A stretch of DNA of 36,322 bases, from contig CANRAD010000017.1 in NCBI GenBank assembly GCA_947628505.1, positions 1 through 36,322 on the forward strand, given 5' to 3'. A model generated the notes under the pieces. The model was not told where the DNA came from, searched no databases, and was given only the letters and a program-made list of their open reading frames with translations. The first letter of the stretch is position 1; every line of letters begins with the position of its first letter. The translations under genes and the position numbers were made by a program. Positions 6,174-16,378 of this stretch are shown here, in pieces. The stretch is from an uncultured Clostridia bacterium. GTDB lineage: Bacteria; Bacillota; Clostridia; Christensenellales; Borkfalkiaceae.

Positions 6174-8651
6174 TCAGAATTTCATCTGAATGTTGCCGTC
6201 GGGATAAAGCGTCTTGTATTTGAGCGCGACGACGCACGAAACGCTCCCGACGTCCGCGAGCGGCTTTCCCCTGGATACGCGGTTATCCAACTGTATATCC
6301 TCGCTTTCGAATTCCCTTACCGTCTTTTCACCGTCGACGACGGCAATTTTATAAGGCACGGTTACGAGGTCTACGAACATAATTTCCGCTTTGCCCTTTA
6401 TATCGGCTATCATAACGCCCTTGGAGCCCCTTTTGTGCTCGTCGAACACCGACGTGGCGACGCGCTTGAAACATGCGGCCGTAGTGCCGACTATTATCTC
6501 GCCCTCCGAATAATGCTGGGCGGCGAACACCACCTCGTCTCCTTCGTTCAAAGTTATGCCCTTTACGCCCGAAGAAATTCTGCCCTGCGTAGGCACATCG
6601 TCCTTCGAGGCGTTGAGACACGTCGCTTTTTTCGTTACGAAAATCATGGTCGCGTAATCGTCCGGATCATAGTTCTCCGCCCTTACAACCCTGTCGCCTT
6701 CCTTCAATTTCAAGGCCTGGAAAACGCGCTTGCCTATGTTGTATTCCGACCACAGCGTGCGCTTTACCATGCCCTGCGCGGTGAAAAACATCAGTTCTCC
6801 CGAGAAATCCTTTTCCTTTGCGAAAACGGTTACGGGATATTCGCCCTTCTGCGTTTCCGCGAGGCTGTCGAGCTTTGTGCCCGCCGCCTTGAAGTCGACG
6901 GGTTCCATCTCGTCGAGCGGCAATCTCACGCAATTGCCGAAATTGGTAAACGCAAAGACGTCCGCGCCCGATTTGCAGTTCACAACCTGTCTGAACATCG
7001 CGGAAAGGCTCGCGGAGGAGGAAAGCGGCTTTTTTGCGTGGTCCTCGAAGTCCTCTCTCTCCATGAATTTTATGGCGTTCGCCGCGGTTATGCCCACGGT
7101 CCATTCGTCCACATGCCGCTTTATGTCCGCGCGTTTGACGTTTATCGCAGATACGTCCGAAACTATTTTCGTCTTTCTCTCGCTCTTGTATTTCGCCTTG
7201 ATTTCGAGCATCTCGCTCTTTACTATCTTCATTTGAAGATTTTTATCGTCGATTATCCTTTTGAGTTCGGCGATGCGTTTTTCGAGCTCGGCGAGTTCGG
7301 CTTCGAGCTTGGCCACTTCGAGTTTGGCGAGGCGCGCGAGACGGAGGTCGAGAATGGCCTGCGCCTGTTTTTCGGAGAGCGCGAACCTCTCCATGAGTTT
7401 TTTGCGCGCGTCTGCGGTGCTGTCGGCGGATTTTATTATCTTCACGACTTCGTCGACGTTATGCACGCCTATTATGAGGCCTTCGAGAATATGCCGACGC
7501 GCCTCGGCCTCTTTCAACTCGAATTTGCAACGGCGCAAGACGACTTTCTGCTGATATTGCGTGTAATATCTGATTATATCCAAAAGTCCGAGCTGGCGAG
7601 GTTTGCCGCCCGCTATCGCCACCATGTTTATGCCGAACGTACATTCGAGATCGGTATATTTCAAAAGACAATCGATGACGGCGTCGACGTCGGCGTCCTT
7701 TTTGACCGTTACGACGGCGCGCATGCCAGAGCGGTCCGATTCGTCGACTATATCCGAAACGCTGTCCGCGAGGACTTTTTTATCTTCGCGCAACAGCATT
7801 ATCTTTCTCAGAAGCTCCGCCTTGTTCGTCTGATAGGGAAGCTCGGTGATAACTATATGCTTCTTGCCGTAATCGCCCTGCTCCACCGAATATTTGGCGC
7901 GTAGGGTTATTTTGCCGCGCCCCGTCTCGTAGGCCTGTTTGAGCTCGCCGGCTATTACGTATCCGCCCGTGGAGAAATCCGGGCCGGGAATGATTTTCAT
8001 CATCTCGCCCAGCGAAATTTTGGGGTTGTCGATATACGCGCAGCAGCCGTCTATCACCTCCGCAAGGTTGTGCGTGGGGATATTCGTGGCAAGCCCCACA
8101 GCTATGCCGTTGGCGCCGTTTACGAGGAGATTGGGAAATCTGCCCGGAAGAATATCGGGCTCCATCAGAGAATCGTCGAAATTGAAGGAGAACGGCACGG
8201 TCTCCTTGTCGAGATCTCTCAAAAGTTCGAGAGCGAGCGGCTCCAAACGGGCTTCGGTATATCTCATCGCCGCGGCGGGATCGCCGTCCACCGAGCCGAA
8301 GTTGCCGTGGCCGTTCACGAGCGTCATCCGCATGTTGAACGGCTGGGCCATTCTGACCATCGCGTCGTAAACCGAGCTGTCTCCGTGGGGGTGGTATTTG
8401 CCCATGCAGTCGCCCACTATTCTCGCCGATTTTTTGTGCGGCTTGTCCGGCGTGAGCCCCATCTCCATCATGGTGAAGAGTATGCGCCTCTGGACGGGTT
8501 TCAAGCCGTCCTCCACACGCGGAAGCGCTCTGTCGAGAATGACGAACTCGGCGTAGGGGAGCATTGAACCGGGCATTACTTCTTCTATTGACTGTACGTA
8601 GACGTTGCCCTGAGGTATGGAAGTCTGAAATCCGTTAGCCTTTTTTGCCAT
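6174..8651 (-). CDS. parC: DNA topoisomerase IV subunit A
   Basis: 825 residues. This is the DNA-cleaving subunit of a type IIA topoisomerase, probably the decatenating enzyme that separates daughter chromosomes. It shows the start [20 protein letters not shown], the winged helix with [19 protein letters not shown] (quinolone-pocket Ser92 and Asp96, the susceptible-type residues), catalytic Tyr131 in AMRYTEARL, the coiled-coil [18 protein letters not shown], and a C-terminal beta-pinwheel (from about 520). No canonical GyrA box (QRRGGKG) is visible, only HKRGSKG, which favours ParC over GyrA. Its ATG overlaps the parE stop by one base (TGATG), so the two are translationally coupled. Confidence 0.85.
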   Translation of the reverse strand: MAKKANGFQTSIPQGNVYVQSIEEVMPGSMLPYAEFVILDRALPRVEDGLKPVQRRILFTMMEMGLTPDKPHKKSARIVGDCMGKYHPHGDSSVYDAMVRMAQPFNMRMTLVNGHGNFGSVDGDPAAAMRYTEARLEPLALELLRDLDKETVPFSFNFDDSLMEPDILPGRFPNLLVNGANGIAVGLATNIPTHNLAEVIDGCCAYIDNPKISLGEMMKIIPGPDFSTGGYVIAGELKQAYETGRGKITLRAKYSVEQGDYGKKHIVITELPYQTNKAELLRKIMLLREDKKVLADSVSDIVDESDRSGMRAVVTVKKDADVDAVIDCLLKYTDLECTFGINMVAIAGGKPRQLGLLDIIRYYTQYQQKVVLRRCKFELKEAEARRHILEGLIIGVHNVDEVVKIIKSADSTADARKKLMERFALSEKQAQAILDLRLARLAKLEVAKLEAELAELEKRIAELKRIIDDKNLQMKIVKSEMLEIKAKYKSERKTKIVSDVSAINVKRADIKRHVDEWTVGITAANAIKFMEREDFEDHAKKPLSSSASLSAMFRQVVNCKSGADVFAFTNFGNCVRLPLDEMEPVDFKAAGTKLDSLAETQKGEYPVTVFAKEKDFSGELMFFTAQGMVKRTLWSEYNIGKRVFQALKLKEGDRVVRAENYDPDDYATMIFVTKKATCLNASKDDVPTQGRISSGVKGITLNEGDEVVFAAQHYSEGEIIVGTTAACFKRVATSVFDEHKRGSKGVMIADIKGKAEIMFVDLVTVPYKIAVVDGEKTVREFESEDIQLDNRVSRGKPLADVGSVSCVVALKYKTLYPDGNIQMKF

Positions 8652-10735
8652 CAGTCGTCCTCCCTTTCTTCGTTGCTATCGGTTTTGAAACGCGCTTTTT
8701 CTATAAATCCGTCGACCTTGTTGAAGTTGGCGTGTAGGGCGAGAAATTCTTTTCTGCCCTCCACCTTGTCGCCCATAAGCATCTCTATGACGCTCGCCGC
8801 CTCCGCCGCGTCCTCTATCGTTACCTGAATGAGATTGCGCGTGGCGGGATTCATTGTGGTATCCCAAAGCTGTTCGGCGCTCATCTCCCCGAGACCTTTA
8901 TAGCGTTGCAGAGAATAGCCTTTGCCCACTTTTTTTATCTTCTCGTCGAGTTCGGCGTCGTCGTAAGCGTATTCCACGACGTCTTTTTTATACACCTTAT
9001 AGAGCGGCGGCATACCTATATATACATAGCCCGAATTTACCAAATCGCGCATATACTTGAAGAAAAAAGTCAAAAGTATGCAGCGTATGTGCATTCCGTC
9101 CTGGTCGGCGTCCGAGAGAATTATAACTTTTTTGTATTTGGTTTTTTCGACGTCGAAGGAGCGGTTGAAGCCCGCGCCTATCGCCGAAATCATTGTTTTG
9201 ATTTCCTCGTTCTGAAGAGCTTGCAGAGCCGTTTTTTTCTGAACGTTCAGAGGCTTGCCGCGGAGGGGCAGAATACTTTGGAACTGCCTTACTCTCGCCT
9301 GTTTCGCCGTTCCGCCCGCGCTGTCGCCCTCGACTATAAACAGCTCGTTCATGTCCGCGTTCTTGCCGGAACACGCCGCGAGTTTTCCCACAAGGTTCAA
9401 ACCGTCGTTTTCGCTCGCGGCTTTCGCGACGTCGCGCTCGGCTCTGTGCTTTATTCTGTCGTCGGCGGCGAATTTGGCTTTCTTTGCGATCTCTTCGAAT
9501 ACCGACTTATTGCCGCGCACCGATTGAAGTTTTGTAAGTCCCTCTATTACGGCCTGCTCCACGGCGGCCTTGGCCTCCGGATTGCCGAGCTTGGTCTTGG
9601 TCTGCCCCTCGAACTCGACGTTCGCCATCTTGACCGTTAAGACGGCCGTCAAACCCTCTTTGACGTCGTCGGCTATAAACGCGGCGTCCTTTGCTTTCAG
9701 AAAGCCGTTGTTCCTCGCATAATCGTTCACGACTTTCAAGAGCCCCGAATGGAAGCCCGTCTCGTGATATCCGCCCTCAACGGTGGAGATATTGTTCACG
9801 AACGAGAACAGGCTCTCCGAATCGTCCTTGGTATGGCAGAGGGCGAACTCTATCTTGATTTTCCCGGCGGGAGCGTTTTTGACCTGAATATCTCTTATAT
9901 CGCTGTAATAGAGCGGCTCGGGATACAATTCGTTCTTGCCGTCGTCGAGATACTTTATAAAATCGGTCAGCCCGCCGTCGAATTTGAAGCAAACGGAACC
10001 GCGGGGAGGTTTTTTGACCTTTACGGCGGCAACGTTGCCCTCTTCGTCAACGTCCTCGTCGTATTCGTAGACGTCCCTCTCGTCGGTTAAAGTTATCTTC
10101 ACGCCCCTGTTCAGAAACGCCAGCTCTTTAAGGCGTTTGAAGATGGTGTCATAATTCCATTCGACCGTTTCGAAAACTTCGTCGTCGGGCATAAAGCGCA
10201 CGAAAGTGCCCTTTTTATCGGTTTTTTCGCCCGTGTCCAGAAGGGGCGCGGAAGGTATGCCGCACAGCCACTTTTTCTTTGCCTTGTCGTATACGGAAGT
10301 GAAGGACATTTTAAAGACGCGCCCTCTGTAAACCTCGACGTTGAGCCATTTTGAAAGAGCGTTCGTAACCGAGGCTCCGACTCCGTGCAAGCCGCCGGAA
10401 AAGGCGTAATTCTCGTTGTCGAATTTGCCGCCCGCGTGGAGTTTTGTGAAGATTATCTCCACGCCGCTCATCTTCGCCTTGCTGTTCACGTCCGTGGGCA
10501 TTCCCCTGCCGTTGTCCTCTACGGACGCGGAGCCGTCCTTATAGAGCGTTACGCTTATCTCGTCGGCATAGCCGTTCGCCGCCTCGTCTATCGCGTTGTC
10601 GACTATCTCCCAGAGAATATGGTGAAGCCCGTTTACTCCCGTGGAACCTATATACATTCCCGGACGTATGCGCACGGCTTCGAGACCTTCGAGTATTTTA
10701 AGGTCGTCGGCGTTGTAATGTTGACTCTTTTCCAT
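8651..10735 (-). CDS. parE: DNA topoisomerase IV subunit B (ATPase)
   Basis: 694 residues from ATG 10735, chosen over GTG 10771 because GGAAG precedes it and homology begins at [21 protein letters not shown]. The GHKL ATPase motifs are [17 protein letters not shown] and [15 protein letters not shown]. The TOPRIM metal site is EGDSAGG and DADQDGMHI. The end has the usual [15 protein letters not shown]. It forms the A2B2 enzyme with ParC. It could instead be GyrB; no dnaA, dnaN or recF is nearby, as would be usual for gyrBA, so I prefer parE. It is somewhat longer than common ParE proteins. Confidence 0.85.
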   Translation of the reverse strand: MEKSQHYNADDLKILEGLEAVRIRPGMYIGSTGVNGLHHILWEIVDNAIDEAANGYADEISVTLYKDGSASVEDNGRGMPTDVNSKAKMSGVEIIFTKLHAGGKFDNENYAFSGGLHGVGASVTNALSKWLNVEVYRGRVFKMSFTSVYDKAKKKWLCGIPSAPLLDTGEKTDKKGTFVRFMPDDEVFETVEWNYDTIFKRLKELAFLNRGVKITLTDERDVYEYDEDVDEEGNVAAVKVKKPPRGSVCFKFDGGLTDFIKYLDDGKNELYPEPLYYSDIRDIQVKNAPAGKIKIEFALCHTKDDSESLFSFVNNISTVEGGYHETGFHSGLLKVVNDYARNNGFLKAKDAAFIADDVKEGLTAVLTVKMANVEFEGQTKTKLGNPEAKAAVEQAVIEGLTKLQSVRGNKSVFEEIAKKAKFAADDRIKHRAERDVAKAASENDGLNLVGKLAACSGKNADMNELFIVEGDSAGGTAKQARVRQFQSILPLRGKPLNVQKKTALQALQNEEIKTMISAIGAGFNRSFDVEKTKYKKVIILSDADQDGMHIRCILLTFFFKYMRDLVNSGYVYIGMPPLYKVYKKDVVEYAYDDAELDEKIKKVGKGYSLQRYKGLGEMSAEQLWDTTMNPATRNLIQVTIEDAAEAASVIEMLMGDKVEGRKEFLALHANFNKVDGFIEKARFKTDSNEEREDD

Positions 10736-10794
10736 TTCGCTTCCATTAGCCGCCGCATTCCGCGACGGCACATTTAGTTGATATTAACCATATG

Positions 10795-10823
10795 ATTATA
10801 CCATATTTTGTATTAATTGTAAA
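10795..10823 (-). promoter_or_regulatory. Promoter of parE-parC
   Basis: Minus strand TTTACA (10823-10818), 17-bp spacer, TATAAT (10800-10795); leader of about 50 nt. Confidence 0.8.
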
Positions 10824-10850
10824 GTATACCGCTAAAAATAACCGGACGAA

Positions 10851-10887
10851 AAATACGGACAAGCATAGGCTTGCCCGTATTTTTTTA
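10851..10887 (-). terminator. Terminator of the TIR operon
   Basis: Arms 10851-10864 and 10869-10882 pair except for one A/C mismatch. T runs lie on both sides, so it may work in both directions. It separates the TIR operon from the parE promoter. Confidence 0.75.
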
Positions 10888-10923
10888 ATAGCGTTTAATG
10901 TGTTTTACTTAACCTTTTAACAA

Positions 10924-11679
10924 TTATCTCGTTTTTCTCGATCTGATGAGATTCTTCAAAGCCTGAACGGAACGCGTAGTGGTTTCGGTGGCAGTGTATG
11001 CAAACTGCATTTTGTCGCCGGGAACGGTAAGATTGAACGCTTCGGTCTCTATGCTGTAATCCTCGCGCTCGCCGCCTTCGCTCTTGCCCTTATCGTTTTC
11101 CTTTTTAAGGTCCTGAACAACCGTGCCGGTGGATACCGAAACGATATCGGTATAGAAGAATTCCTGCGTATGCTCTACATCCTTCTTTCTGTTCATTACA
11201 GAGAAAGTTATATCATATGTGAACACCTGATCTCTGCTGAAGAACAACCAAGTTATCTGCACGTTCTCGGTTCTCGCCACGCCGTCCGACGTACCGAATC
11301 TGTAGTAACCGTCGTACTTAGGTCCGTAGATGGAGAAAGGCTCCGCCTCGGTTACCTCTTCCTCGTCGAGACCGAGTCTCTTCATTGCTCTGTTTTTGAG
11401 GTCCTTTTCCTTTAATACCTTTTCATAAGCAAGGTCGTATTCCTTATCCCAATTGTTTTTGCGATAATCGTAATCGGCCTGCCAATCCGCCAAGGCTTGC
11501 TTCTGCTTATTGTACTTCATAACGTCGAGCACTATGAGGAAGATACCGATTATAAGCAAAACCAATACGACATGCGTTGCGGTGATGCCGAGATGGGGCT
11601 GCGGAGGTCTAGCGGGAAGACCGTATCTGTCGGTAAAATACGCGTCAAAACTGAATTTGTTTTTTTCTTTTAAATCCAT
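10924..11679 (-). CDS. Single-pass membrane protein of the TIR operon
   Basis: 251 residues, no known family. A Pro-rich N-terminal segment (RYGLPARPPQPHLG) precedes one membrane helix at about 33-51. Next comes a charged, Trp/Tyr-containing helical region (55-110, likely coiled coil), then a beta-rich domain (about 115-240) with repeated Thr/Val strands and a basic C-terminal tail. It lies 48 bases after the TIR gene with its own AAGGAG site, so it is co-transcribed. If the TIR protein is a signalling or defence enzyme, this could be its membrane partner. That is inferred from linkage alone. Confidence 0.75.
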   Translation of the reverse strand: MDLKEKNKFSFDAYFTDRYGLPARPPQPHLGITATHVVLVLLIIGIFLIVLDVMKYNKQKQALADWQADYDYRKNNWDKEYDLAYEKVLKEKDLKNRAMKRLGLDEEEVTEAEPFSIYGPKYDGYYRFGTSDGVARTENVQITWLFFSRDQVFTYDITFSVMNRKKDVEHTQEFFYTDIVSVSTGTVVQDLKKENDKGKSEGGEREDYSIETEAFNLTVPGDKMQFAYTATETTTRSVQALKNLIRSRKTR

Positions 11680-11727
11680 AATTTTCTCCTTTTGTTTTTT
11701 GTTTTGTAAAACACATTTAATTACTAT

Positions 11728-13194
11728 TTATAAACAGGAAGGCCGCGCAACGCCCAAAAGAGCGTAAAGCGCGTTCGCTTCGCCGTTTGTAACGCCTTTA
11801 TTCGCCGCCGCCTGATAGAGCTGACGGTAGTTGGGAGAGGTGTTGAGATATTTCCTCTCGAAGTAGTCGTATTTTATGTAGGCGAGGAAATAATAGTAAA
11901 TTCCCTTGCCGCTCATCGCTATGGCCTCGTTGAGATAGTGCACAGCCTTGTCTATTTTGTCGCGAGGGGCCAGGAACGCTTTTCTGCCTTCAAGCAGACA
12001 TACCGCCGCATAGAACAGCACGTCGGGATCGGTTATCGAGCCCTGAGGAGCTTTCTCGAAATACTTCGCGGCCTCGGAATAGTTCTTGTTCTTCACGAGA
12101 GACTTGAAGTGCTCGCCGTCGAATATGGGAGCGCGCTCGCCGCTTCCGGAGTTCCACGCGGAAGTTATGCTGTGCAGTTCCTGACGCATTGAGTCCATGG
12201 CTTCGCGGTCGCGACGTCTTTGCTCTTCTTCCATGCGCCTTTTGGCCTCTTCTTCCTCTTTGCGCTTGCGGCTCGCGGGCGTATGCTCGTTGACGTATCT
12301 CTCGATTTTCGAAGACGCACCGAACGAATTATAGTCGATGCCCTGTATCTTCTGGGAGTATCCCGGCAAGCTCTCCACCGGCGCGCCGGAGAATACGAAA
12401 GTGAGACTGTCGGCGGCTTTGGTTTTCGCCGCTATCATCTCCATATACCTCGCGTACTCGTTTTTAACCCACTTCGTGTCGAGATAATCCTTGTTGCAAC
12501 AAACGATTATCATACATTCGGCGGAGTTCAAAGCGTAAAGGATATGCGCCTCGTAGTCCGTGCCCGTAACCTGTTTGAGAATACGCTCGGAAAAGAACGG
12601 GCGGTATCCCTTGTCTTTGAGGTCGTCGTAAATGGCGTTTGCCATTTCGTAGTCCCGGGTGTGTTTTCCGTCTTCGCCGGTAACTTTCACGCATATGAAC
12701 ACGTCGTATTCCGTGCCGCTCTTGCGGAGATTGTAAAACTTCTCTCTGACGGCGTCGATTTCATTTCCTCTGCGCTCGTATTCCTCGCGTTTTTCGCCAT
12801 CGGAAAGTTCAAGCGCGCGACGGTAGTTTTTGTCGTCGCAGAAACACGTATTTGCCGTGTCGTGGCAAATGGGCCGCCAGCAATTTTCCACTTCGTCTTT
12901 GAGATACTGAACCTTGCACGACGCAACCGCCATTCCGAAGTACGCTTCGGGCTCGGAATCGTCCTCTTCCGAAGCGCGCATGAACTTGGCGTACGCTTCG
13001 GCGAATTTACAATCGTTCATATCCGCCTGCGCTTTGCTTATGAGGTCGAGCGCGGTGGGCAAAGTGGTCTTTTTGGGAAGCGTATACCTGTTTCCGCAAT
13101 AGGGACAAGTGCCTACTTCTTCGGATTTTTCCGCTTCTATTTCAAGCGCGCCTTTGCACGTTTTGCAGAAAAATTCTCTTACAACTTCTTGCAT
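11728..13194 (-). CDS. Zinc-ribbon and TIR-domain protein with helical repeats
   Basis: 488 residues. Order: zinc ribbon (Cys10, Cys13, Cys30, Cys33); TPR-like helices (about 45-130, AEAYAKFMRASEEDDSEPEAYFGMA); TIR domain (about 161-300, starting YDVFICVKV); charged coiled coil (305-340, KRKEEEEAKRRMEEEQRRR); Sel1/TPR-like helices (360-480). In the TIR domain WVKNE (242-246) corresponds to the segment holding the catalytic Glu of SARM1-type NADases (WVHKE), so Glu246 may allow NAD cleavage. TIR enzymes of this type act in phage defence and signalling, but this architecture is also widespread in gut Clostridia with no proven role. Confidence 0.88.
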   Translation of the reverse strand: MQEVVREFFCKTCKGALEIEAEKSEEVGTCPYCGNRYTLPKKTTLPTALDLISKAQADMNDCKFAEAYAKFMRASEEDDSEPEAYFGMAVASCKVQYLKDEVENCWRPICHDTANTCFCDDKNYRRALELSDGEKREEYERRGNEIDAVREKFYNLRKSGTEYDVFICVKVTGEDGKHTRDYEMANAIYDDLKDKGYRPFFSERILKQVTGTDYEAHILYALNSAECMIIVCCNKDYLDTKWVKNEYARYMEMIAAKTKAADSLTFVFSGAPVESLPGYSQKIQGIDYNSFGASSKIERYVNEHTPASRKRKEEEEAKRRMEEEQRRRDREAMDSMRQELHSITSAWNSGSGERAPIFDGEHFKSLVKNKNYSEAAKYFEKAPQGSITDPDVLFYAAVCLLEGRKAFLAPRDKIDKAVHYLNEAIAMSGKGIYYYFLAYIKYDYFERKYLNTSPNYRQLYQAAANKGVTNGEANALYALLGVARPSCL

Positions 13195-13288
13195 AATCTC
13201 TTCTTGCCCTCCGATATCCGAATTCCAGAGCGCAAGTTTCCTCCCCTGACCGTTTTTTTGCGATATTAATTTATGTTAATACAAAATA

Positions 13289-13317
13289 ATATTATCATTA
13301 ACTATGATAAATGTCAA
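13289..13317 (-). promoter_or_regulatory. TIR operon promoter with operator in the spacer
   Basis: Minus strand TTGACA (13317-13312), 17-bp spacer, TAATAT (13294-13289). A perfect inverted repeat, TTATCAT-TAACT-ATGATAA (13292-13310), fills the spacer, so a bound protein would block polymerase. The divergent XRE gene at 13355 is the obvious candidate regulator. Confidence 0.7.
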
Positions 13318-13354
13318 ACACAAAGTTAATAAAAGTTAGTAAAATTATTATATT

Positions 13355-13702
13355 ATGAAAGAAACGATATTCGGAGCGAGATTGCGGGAGTTGCGCGAAG
13401 AGGGCGGACTTTCGATGAAGCAGCTCGGCGAAGCGCTCGAAGTGAGCGACGCCGCCATATGCAAATGGGAAAACGGAATGGCCGAACCCAAAGCCGGTTG
13501 CATATTGAAATTGGCCGTATATTTTCACTGCTCCGCGGATTATCTGCTCGGCAGAAGCAACGAATTCGCGCGGTCGGGCGAGCGCTATGCCTCGGTCTCT
13601 CTTGGCAACGGCGAGGCGAGAATAGCCGAACTCTACAAAAAACTTCCCGAAGAGCTGAGAGAATTGCTTTTAAAAACGGCCGAGGCCTGGGCGGAAGGAT
13701 AA
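13355..13702 (+). CDS. XRE-family transcriptional regulator
   Basis: 115 residues. The HTH_3 domain occupies residues 5-62 (GARLRELREEGGLSMKQLG, recognition helix SDAAICKWENG, end HCSADYLLGRS). A C-terminal helical segment (80-113, IAELYKKLPEELRELLLK) probably mediates dimerisation. No Shine-Dalgarno is visible before the ATG, and A+T-rich sequence runs right up to it. It diverges from the TIR operon, and the inverted repeat at 13292-13310 sits 45 bp upstream of its start. I infer that it represses the TIR operon and perhaps itself. Confidence 0.88.
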   Translation: MKETIFGARLRELREEGGLSMKQLGEALEVSDAAICKWENGMAEPKAGCILKLAVYFHCSADYLLGRSNEFARSGERYASVSLGNGEARIAELYKKLPEELRELLLKTAEAWAEG

Positions 13703-13737
13703 AAAAAAGCCCCAGGTTCGCGCCGCGGACCTGGGGC
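13701..13737 (-). terminator. GC-rich hairpin with U tail on the minus strand
   Basis: Perfect 9-bp arms GCCCCAGGT (13709-13717) and ACCTGGGGC (13729-13737). On the minus strand eight Ts follow (13708-13701). On the plus strand the tail is poor, although it lies just past the XRE stop. It may end a short minus-strand RNA from 13740-13850, or act as a second terminator for the surface protein gene. Confidence 0.6.
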
Positions 13738-13854
13738 CGAATGACGTATATTTTCGTCCGACGTATATTTTCCGATAAAGCACAGTCTGTTTTCCGGATA
13801 TCAATAATCATTGCGCGCAACGTTCCTCCTCCATGGAAACGTCTGCGCGGCGCG

Positions 13855-13880
13855 AAAAAAGGGCGGGTTTTTACCCGCCC
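13855..13880 (-). terminator. Terminator of the large surface protein gene
   Basis: Perfect arms GGGCGGGT (13861-13868) and ACCCGCCC (13873-13880), followed on the minus strand by six Ts (13860-13855). It is 16 bases past the stop codon. Confidence 0.85.
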
Positions 13881-13895
13881 CTTAACTGTTGTTTT

Positions 13896-16304
13896 TTATT
13901 TGCGTTTTTTGCCTTTCGACTTCTTTTCCGCCTCGAACTGAACGTCTATATCGCCCTTGTTTCTGGGTTTAATCACCCACAGAAGCACTATTCCCACGAG
14001 CGCGGCGCCCGCAATGGAGAGAAGAATTATGGAAGTCATATTGTCCTGCAACCACGTATCCTCGCCGGGAATGGGCTTGACCCTCGCGGAAGCCGCTATT
14101 CCCATATATCCGACTATGGGGTTGCGCGCGTCCTCGCTGCTCGTTACCTTGCATTTTATGAGATAGAAAGCGTTGGCGTCCTGCGGCACGAAGCTGAGCC
14201 CCGAAGCGCTCCAATTATAGTCTTTGTAAAGCTCGTACTCCTCGTCGTCTTTATTCATGTCGGCTATCGGCTTGATTTCGGTGAACCACTCTCTGTGAGC
14301 TTCGAATATCTCGCCTTTCTTCTCCATGAATTCGCTGTACGAGAGCGCTTCGCCCATATCTTCGTAATAGGCGCTGCTGTTGAAAAGATAGAGCTGATAC
14401 GTATCGTTGTAAAGCACGCCGTTTATCTCGAAATCGTCGGCGCTGTACGAAACTCCCACGTATGCGGTATCCTGTTCGCCGGGATCCTCTATGGATATTT
14501 CGGAGACGTTGACCTCGAACGTGAACCAAGGAAGATACTGATCGAGCCCCTTGTCGTCCACGTCGTCGCGCATGTTCCATATGTCGCTCGACTGAAATTC
14601 CTTTATCTCGTCGTCGGCGTCCTTGTCGAGATAATACATCTTATTGCCCGCCGCGTCGGTCGCGTACACCGTGAAAGCGTAAGTTCCCGAGCGGGTTATC
14701 GTTATGCTGAGGTTGTTATAGCTTCTGCCCGAATTGTTGTTTGTGGTGTTGGAATAATAATAAATCGAATAAGTCATATCTTCGTAAGCCGAAACGTTCT
14801 CCTCGAAGAGACTCGATACGTCGGGAAGATAGAAGTAGTTTTTCGAACCTGCGCGCAAGTCCGCCGCCGCCTCGTCGACGAGCGCCTGATAGCTTGCCTG
14901 AATATTCTCCCAATCGGCGCCGTATCTGAACGAAGCGCCGCGGGTATCCTCCGCCACCGCTATATAATTATTGCCGTTTACGGTGATGAGTTTATCCGCG
15001 TCCGCATACCAATCGAGCATTACGTAAGTGGATTGGCCCTTCTGTCCGTCGCTGCTGTTCGTGGTGGAATCGGTGAGCTTTACCATTACCTTTACGGCCG
15101 CGGACGCCTCGAAGTTCTCGTCTTCGAACGCCGCGCCGCAGTCTGCGGGTTGAGGCACGTAGTGATTGGCGTGCGGAACCATATATTGGTCGTTGCTGTC
15201 CTCCACTTTTGCGTACAATCCATCCGTCCAGTATTCGCCCGGAGCGAACGAATTATCCGAAGCCTGTTCTTTCGTGAGCATGAAGTACGATACTTCTTTC
15301 GAGGGCGAGGCCGCAAGAACGTCTATTACGGTATAGTCAAAGGAAATCTCTTCGCCGTCCTTGATATAGTCCACGGACTTGCCGAGGCAAAGAACGGGAG
15401 GCGTTTCGTCGTTGACCTGTCCGCCCGTATAGTGGTCGACGTTGCCGTCTTCGTCGAGGACTTCGTTTATGGGACGTGCCGATCTGTCGTAAACTCTGAA
15501 AGACTGACCGTTGAGCTCGTAAAGGGGCATTCTCACTCTGCCCGCGGGCTCTTCGCCGAATACGGCTTTGAACGAGAGAGGCGTTACCGGTTTCGTCGAC
15601 GACGAGACGTATCTCGCGTAAGTGCCGCCGATATTTGCGAACTCGCCCGTTACCGCGGCTTCGCCGTCGTTGCCCACCTGAACGGAATAAACGCCCTTAT
15701 CATAGCCCGTGAAAGCTATGGTGATGTTGTCGGACGCCAATGACTGAGCGCCGCCGGGCACTTCCGCTTCCGCGTCGTCGGTTATGAGAACGTTGACCGC
15801 GTCCGAATCGCCCTCAACGGGAACGAACACAATATAATTTATCGTTTTCTCGCTCTTGGTCAGAGAATACTGCTGGCTTTCGAAAGTTATGACGAATCTC
15901 TCGAAGTTGAGCTCTTCGAAACCTATCGTCATTGAGAAAAATCCTTCCGCGCCCGTGGGGATTTTGTTTTCGCCCTCGGTTTCGCCGTCCCCCTCCGTCG
16001 AAGGAGTGGAATTGTAGAACCAATTATACGCAAGGTTTTTTCTGAGATTAACCGAATCTGAATCCGAGGCAAAGGTGAACATGGTGTAGTATGTTTCCTT
16101 GGGTTCCTCCTCGCCGGCTACCGGTTCGGCTATTCTGTGCGCCCACACGGCGGCGTCCCCGCCGACGTAAAACACGTTCGAGCCGTGTACGCTGACATAT
16201 CTTTCGGCGTGGGCAAACTTTATCCCCACAAACGAGCAGAGCGACGCCACTAACAACAACGCGAGCGCTATTATCATCAAAGTTTTTACTTTAAGAGTTT
16301 TCAT
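13896..16304 (-). CDS. Large exported surface protein with C-terminal anchor
   Basis: 802 residues from ATG 16304. GTG 16328 would extend it, but the signal peptide (MKTLKVKTLMIIALALLLVAS...AHA) begins at the ATG. The ectodomain is long, acidic and beta-rich with many Tyr, Asn and Asp. Segments such as ITRSGTYAFTVYATDAAGNKM and KGVYSVQVGNDG look like Ig-like or bacterial cadherin-type strands. A membrane helix (about 763-785, MTSIILLSIAGAALVGIVLLW) and a Lys-rich tail end the protein. The anchor type (helix plus basic tail, no LPxTG) is shared with the exported proteins at 25487 and 26690. The substrate or partner is unknown. Confidence 0.85.
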   Translation of the reverse strand: MKTLKVKTLMIIALALLLVASLCSFVGIKFAHAERYVSVHGSNVFYVGGDAAVWAHRIAEPVAGEEEPKETYYTMFTFASDSDSVNLRKNLAYNWFYNSTPSTEGDGETEGENKIPTGAEGFFSMTIGFEELNFERFVITFESQQYSLTKSEKTINYIVFVPVEGDSDAVNVLITDDAEAEVPGGAQSLASDNITIAFTGYDKGVYSVQVGNDGEAAVTGEFANIGGTYARYVSSSTKPVTPLSFKAVFGEEPAGRVRMPLYELNGQSFRVYDRSARPINEVLDEDGNVDHYTGGQVNDETPPVLCLGKSVDYIKDGEEISFDYTVIDVLAASPSKEVSYFMLTKEQASDNSFAPGEYWTDGLYAKVEDSNDQYMVPHANHYVPQPADCGAAFEDENFEASAAVKVMVKLTDSTTNSSDGQKGQSTYVMLDWYADADKLITVNGNNYIAVAEDTRGASFRYGADWENIQASYQALVDEAAADLRAGSKNYFYLPDVSSLFEENVSAYEDMTYSIYYYSNTTNNNSGRSYNNLSITITRSGTYAFTVYATDAAGNKMYYLDKDADDEIKEFQSSDIWNMRDDVDDKGLDQYLPWFTFEVNVSEISIEDPGEQDTAYVGVSYSADDFEINGVLYNDTYQLYLFNSSAYYEDMGEALSYSEFMEKKGEIFEAHREWFTEIKPIADMNKDDEEYELYKDYNWSASGLSFVPQDANAFYLIKCKVTSSEDARNPIVGYMGIAASARVKPIPGEDTWLQDNMTSIILLSIAGAALVGIVLLWVIKPRNKGDIDVQFEAEKKSKGKKRK

Positions 16305-16348
16305 CGTATTTACCGCAATCCAATTCACGAAAATCGTTATACCCGATT

Positions 16349-16378
16349 ATTTTACAATAATATAAAAGAGTTTGTCAA
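16349..16378 (-). promoter_or_regulatory. Promoter of the large surface protein gene
   Basis: Minus strand TTGACA (16378-16373), 18-bp spacer, TAAAAT (16354-16349). The -35 overlaps the last codons of the upstream pseudouridine synthase gene. Confidence 0.75.

Noticed and set aside
6435-7904. 489-codon open frame antisense to parC, and similar long antisense frames at 13833-15743, 22381-23649 and 23736-25490
   Set aside because: Their products are Arg/His/Tyr-rich with no domain, they have no ribosome sites, and each is exactly opposite a gene with clear motifs; they result from the GC-biased third codon positions.
6174-10735. Calling the pair gyrB-gyrA
   Set aside because: No dnaA/dnaN/recF context and no canonical GyrA box; ParE-ParC fits better, although the distinction is not absolute.
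10735-10771. Upstream GTG start for parE
   Set aside because: No Shine-Dalgarno, and the added residues are not conserved; ATG 10735 has GGAAG upstream.
13353-13820. 155-codon minus-strand frame starting after GGAGGAGG
   Set aside because: It runs through a strong terminator and antisense to the XRE gene; its product has no family features.
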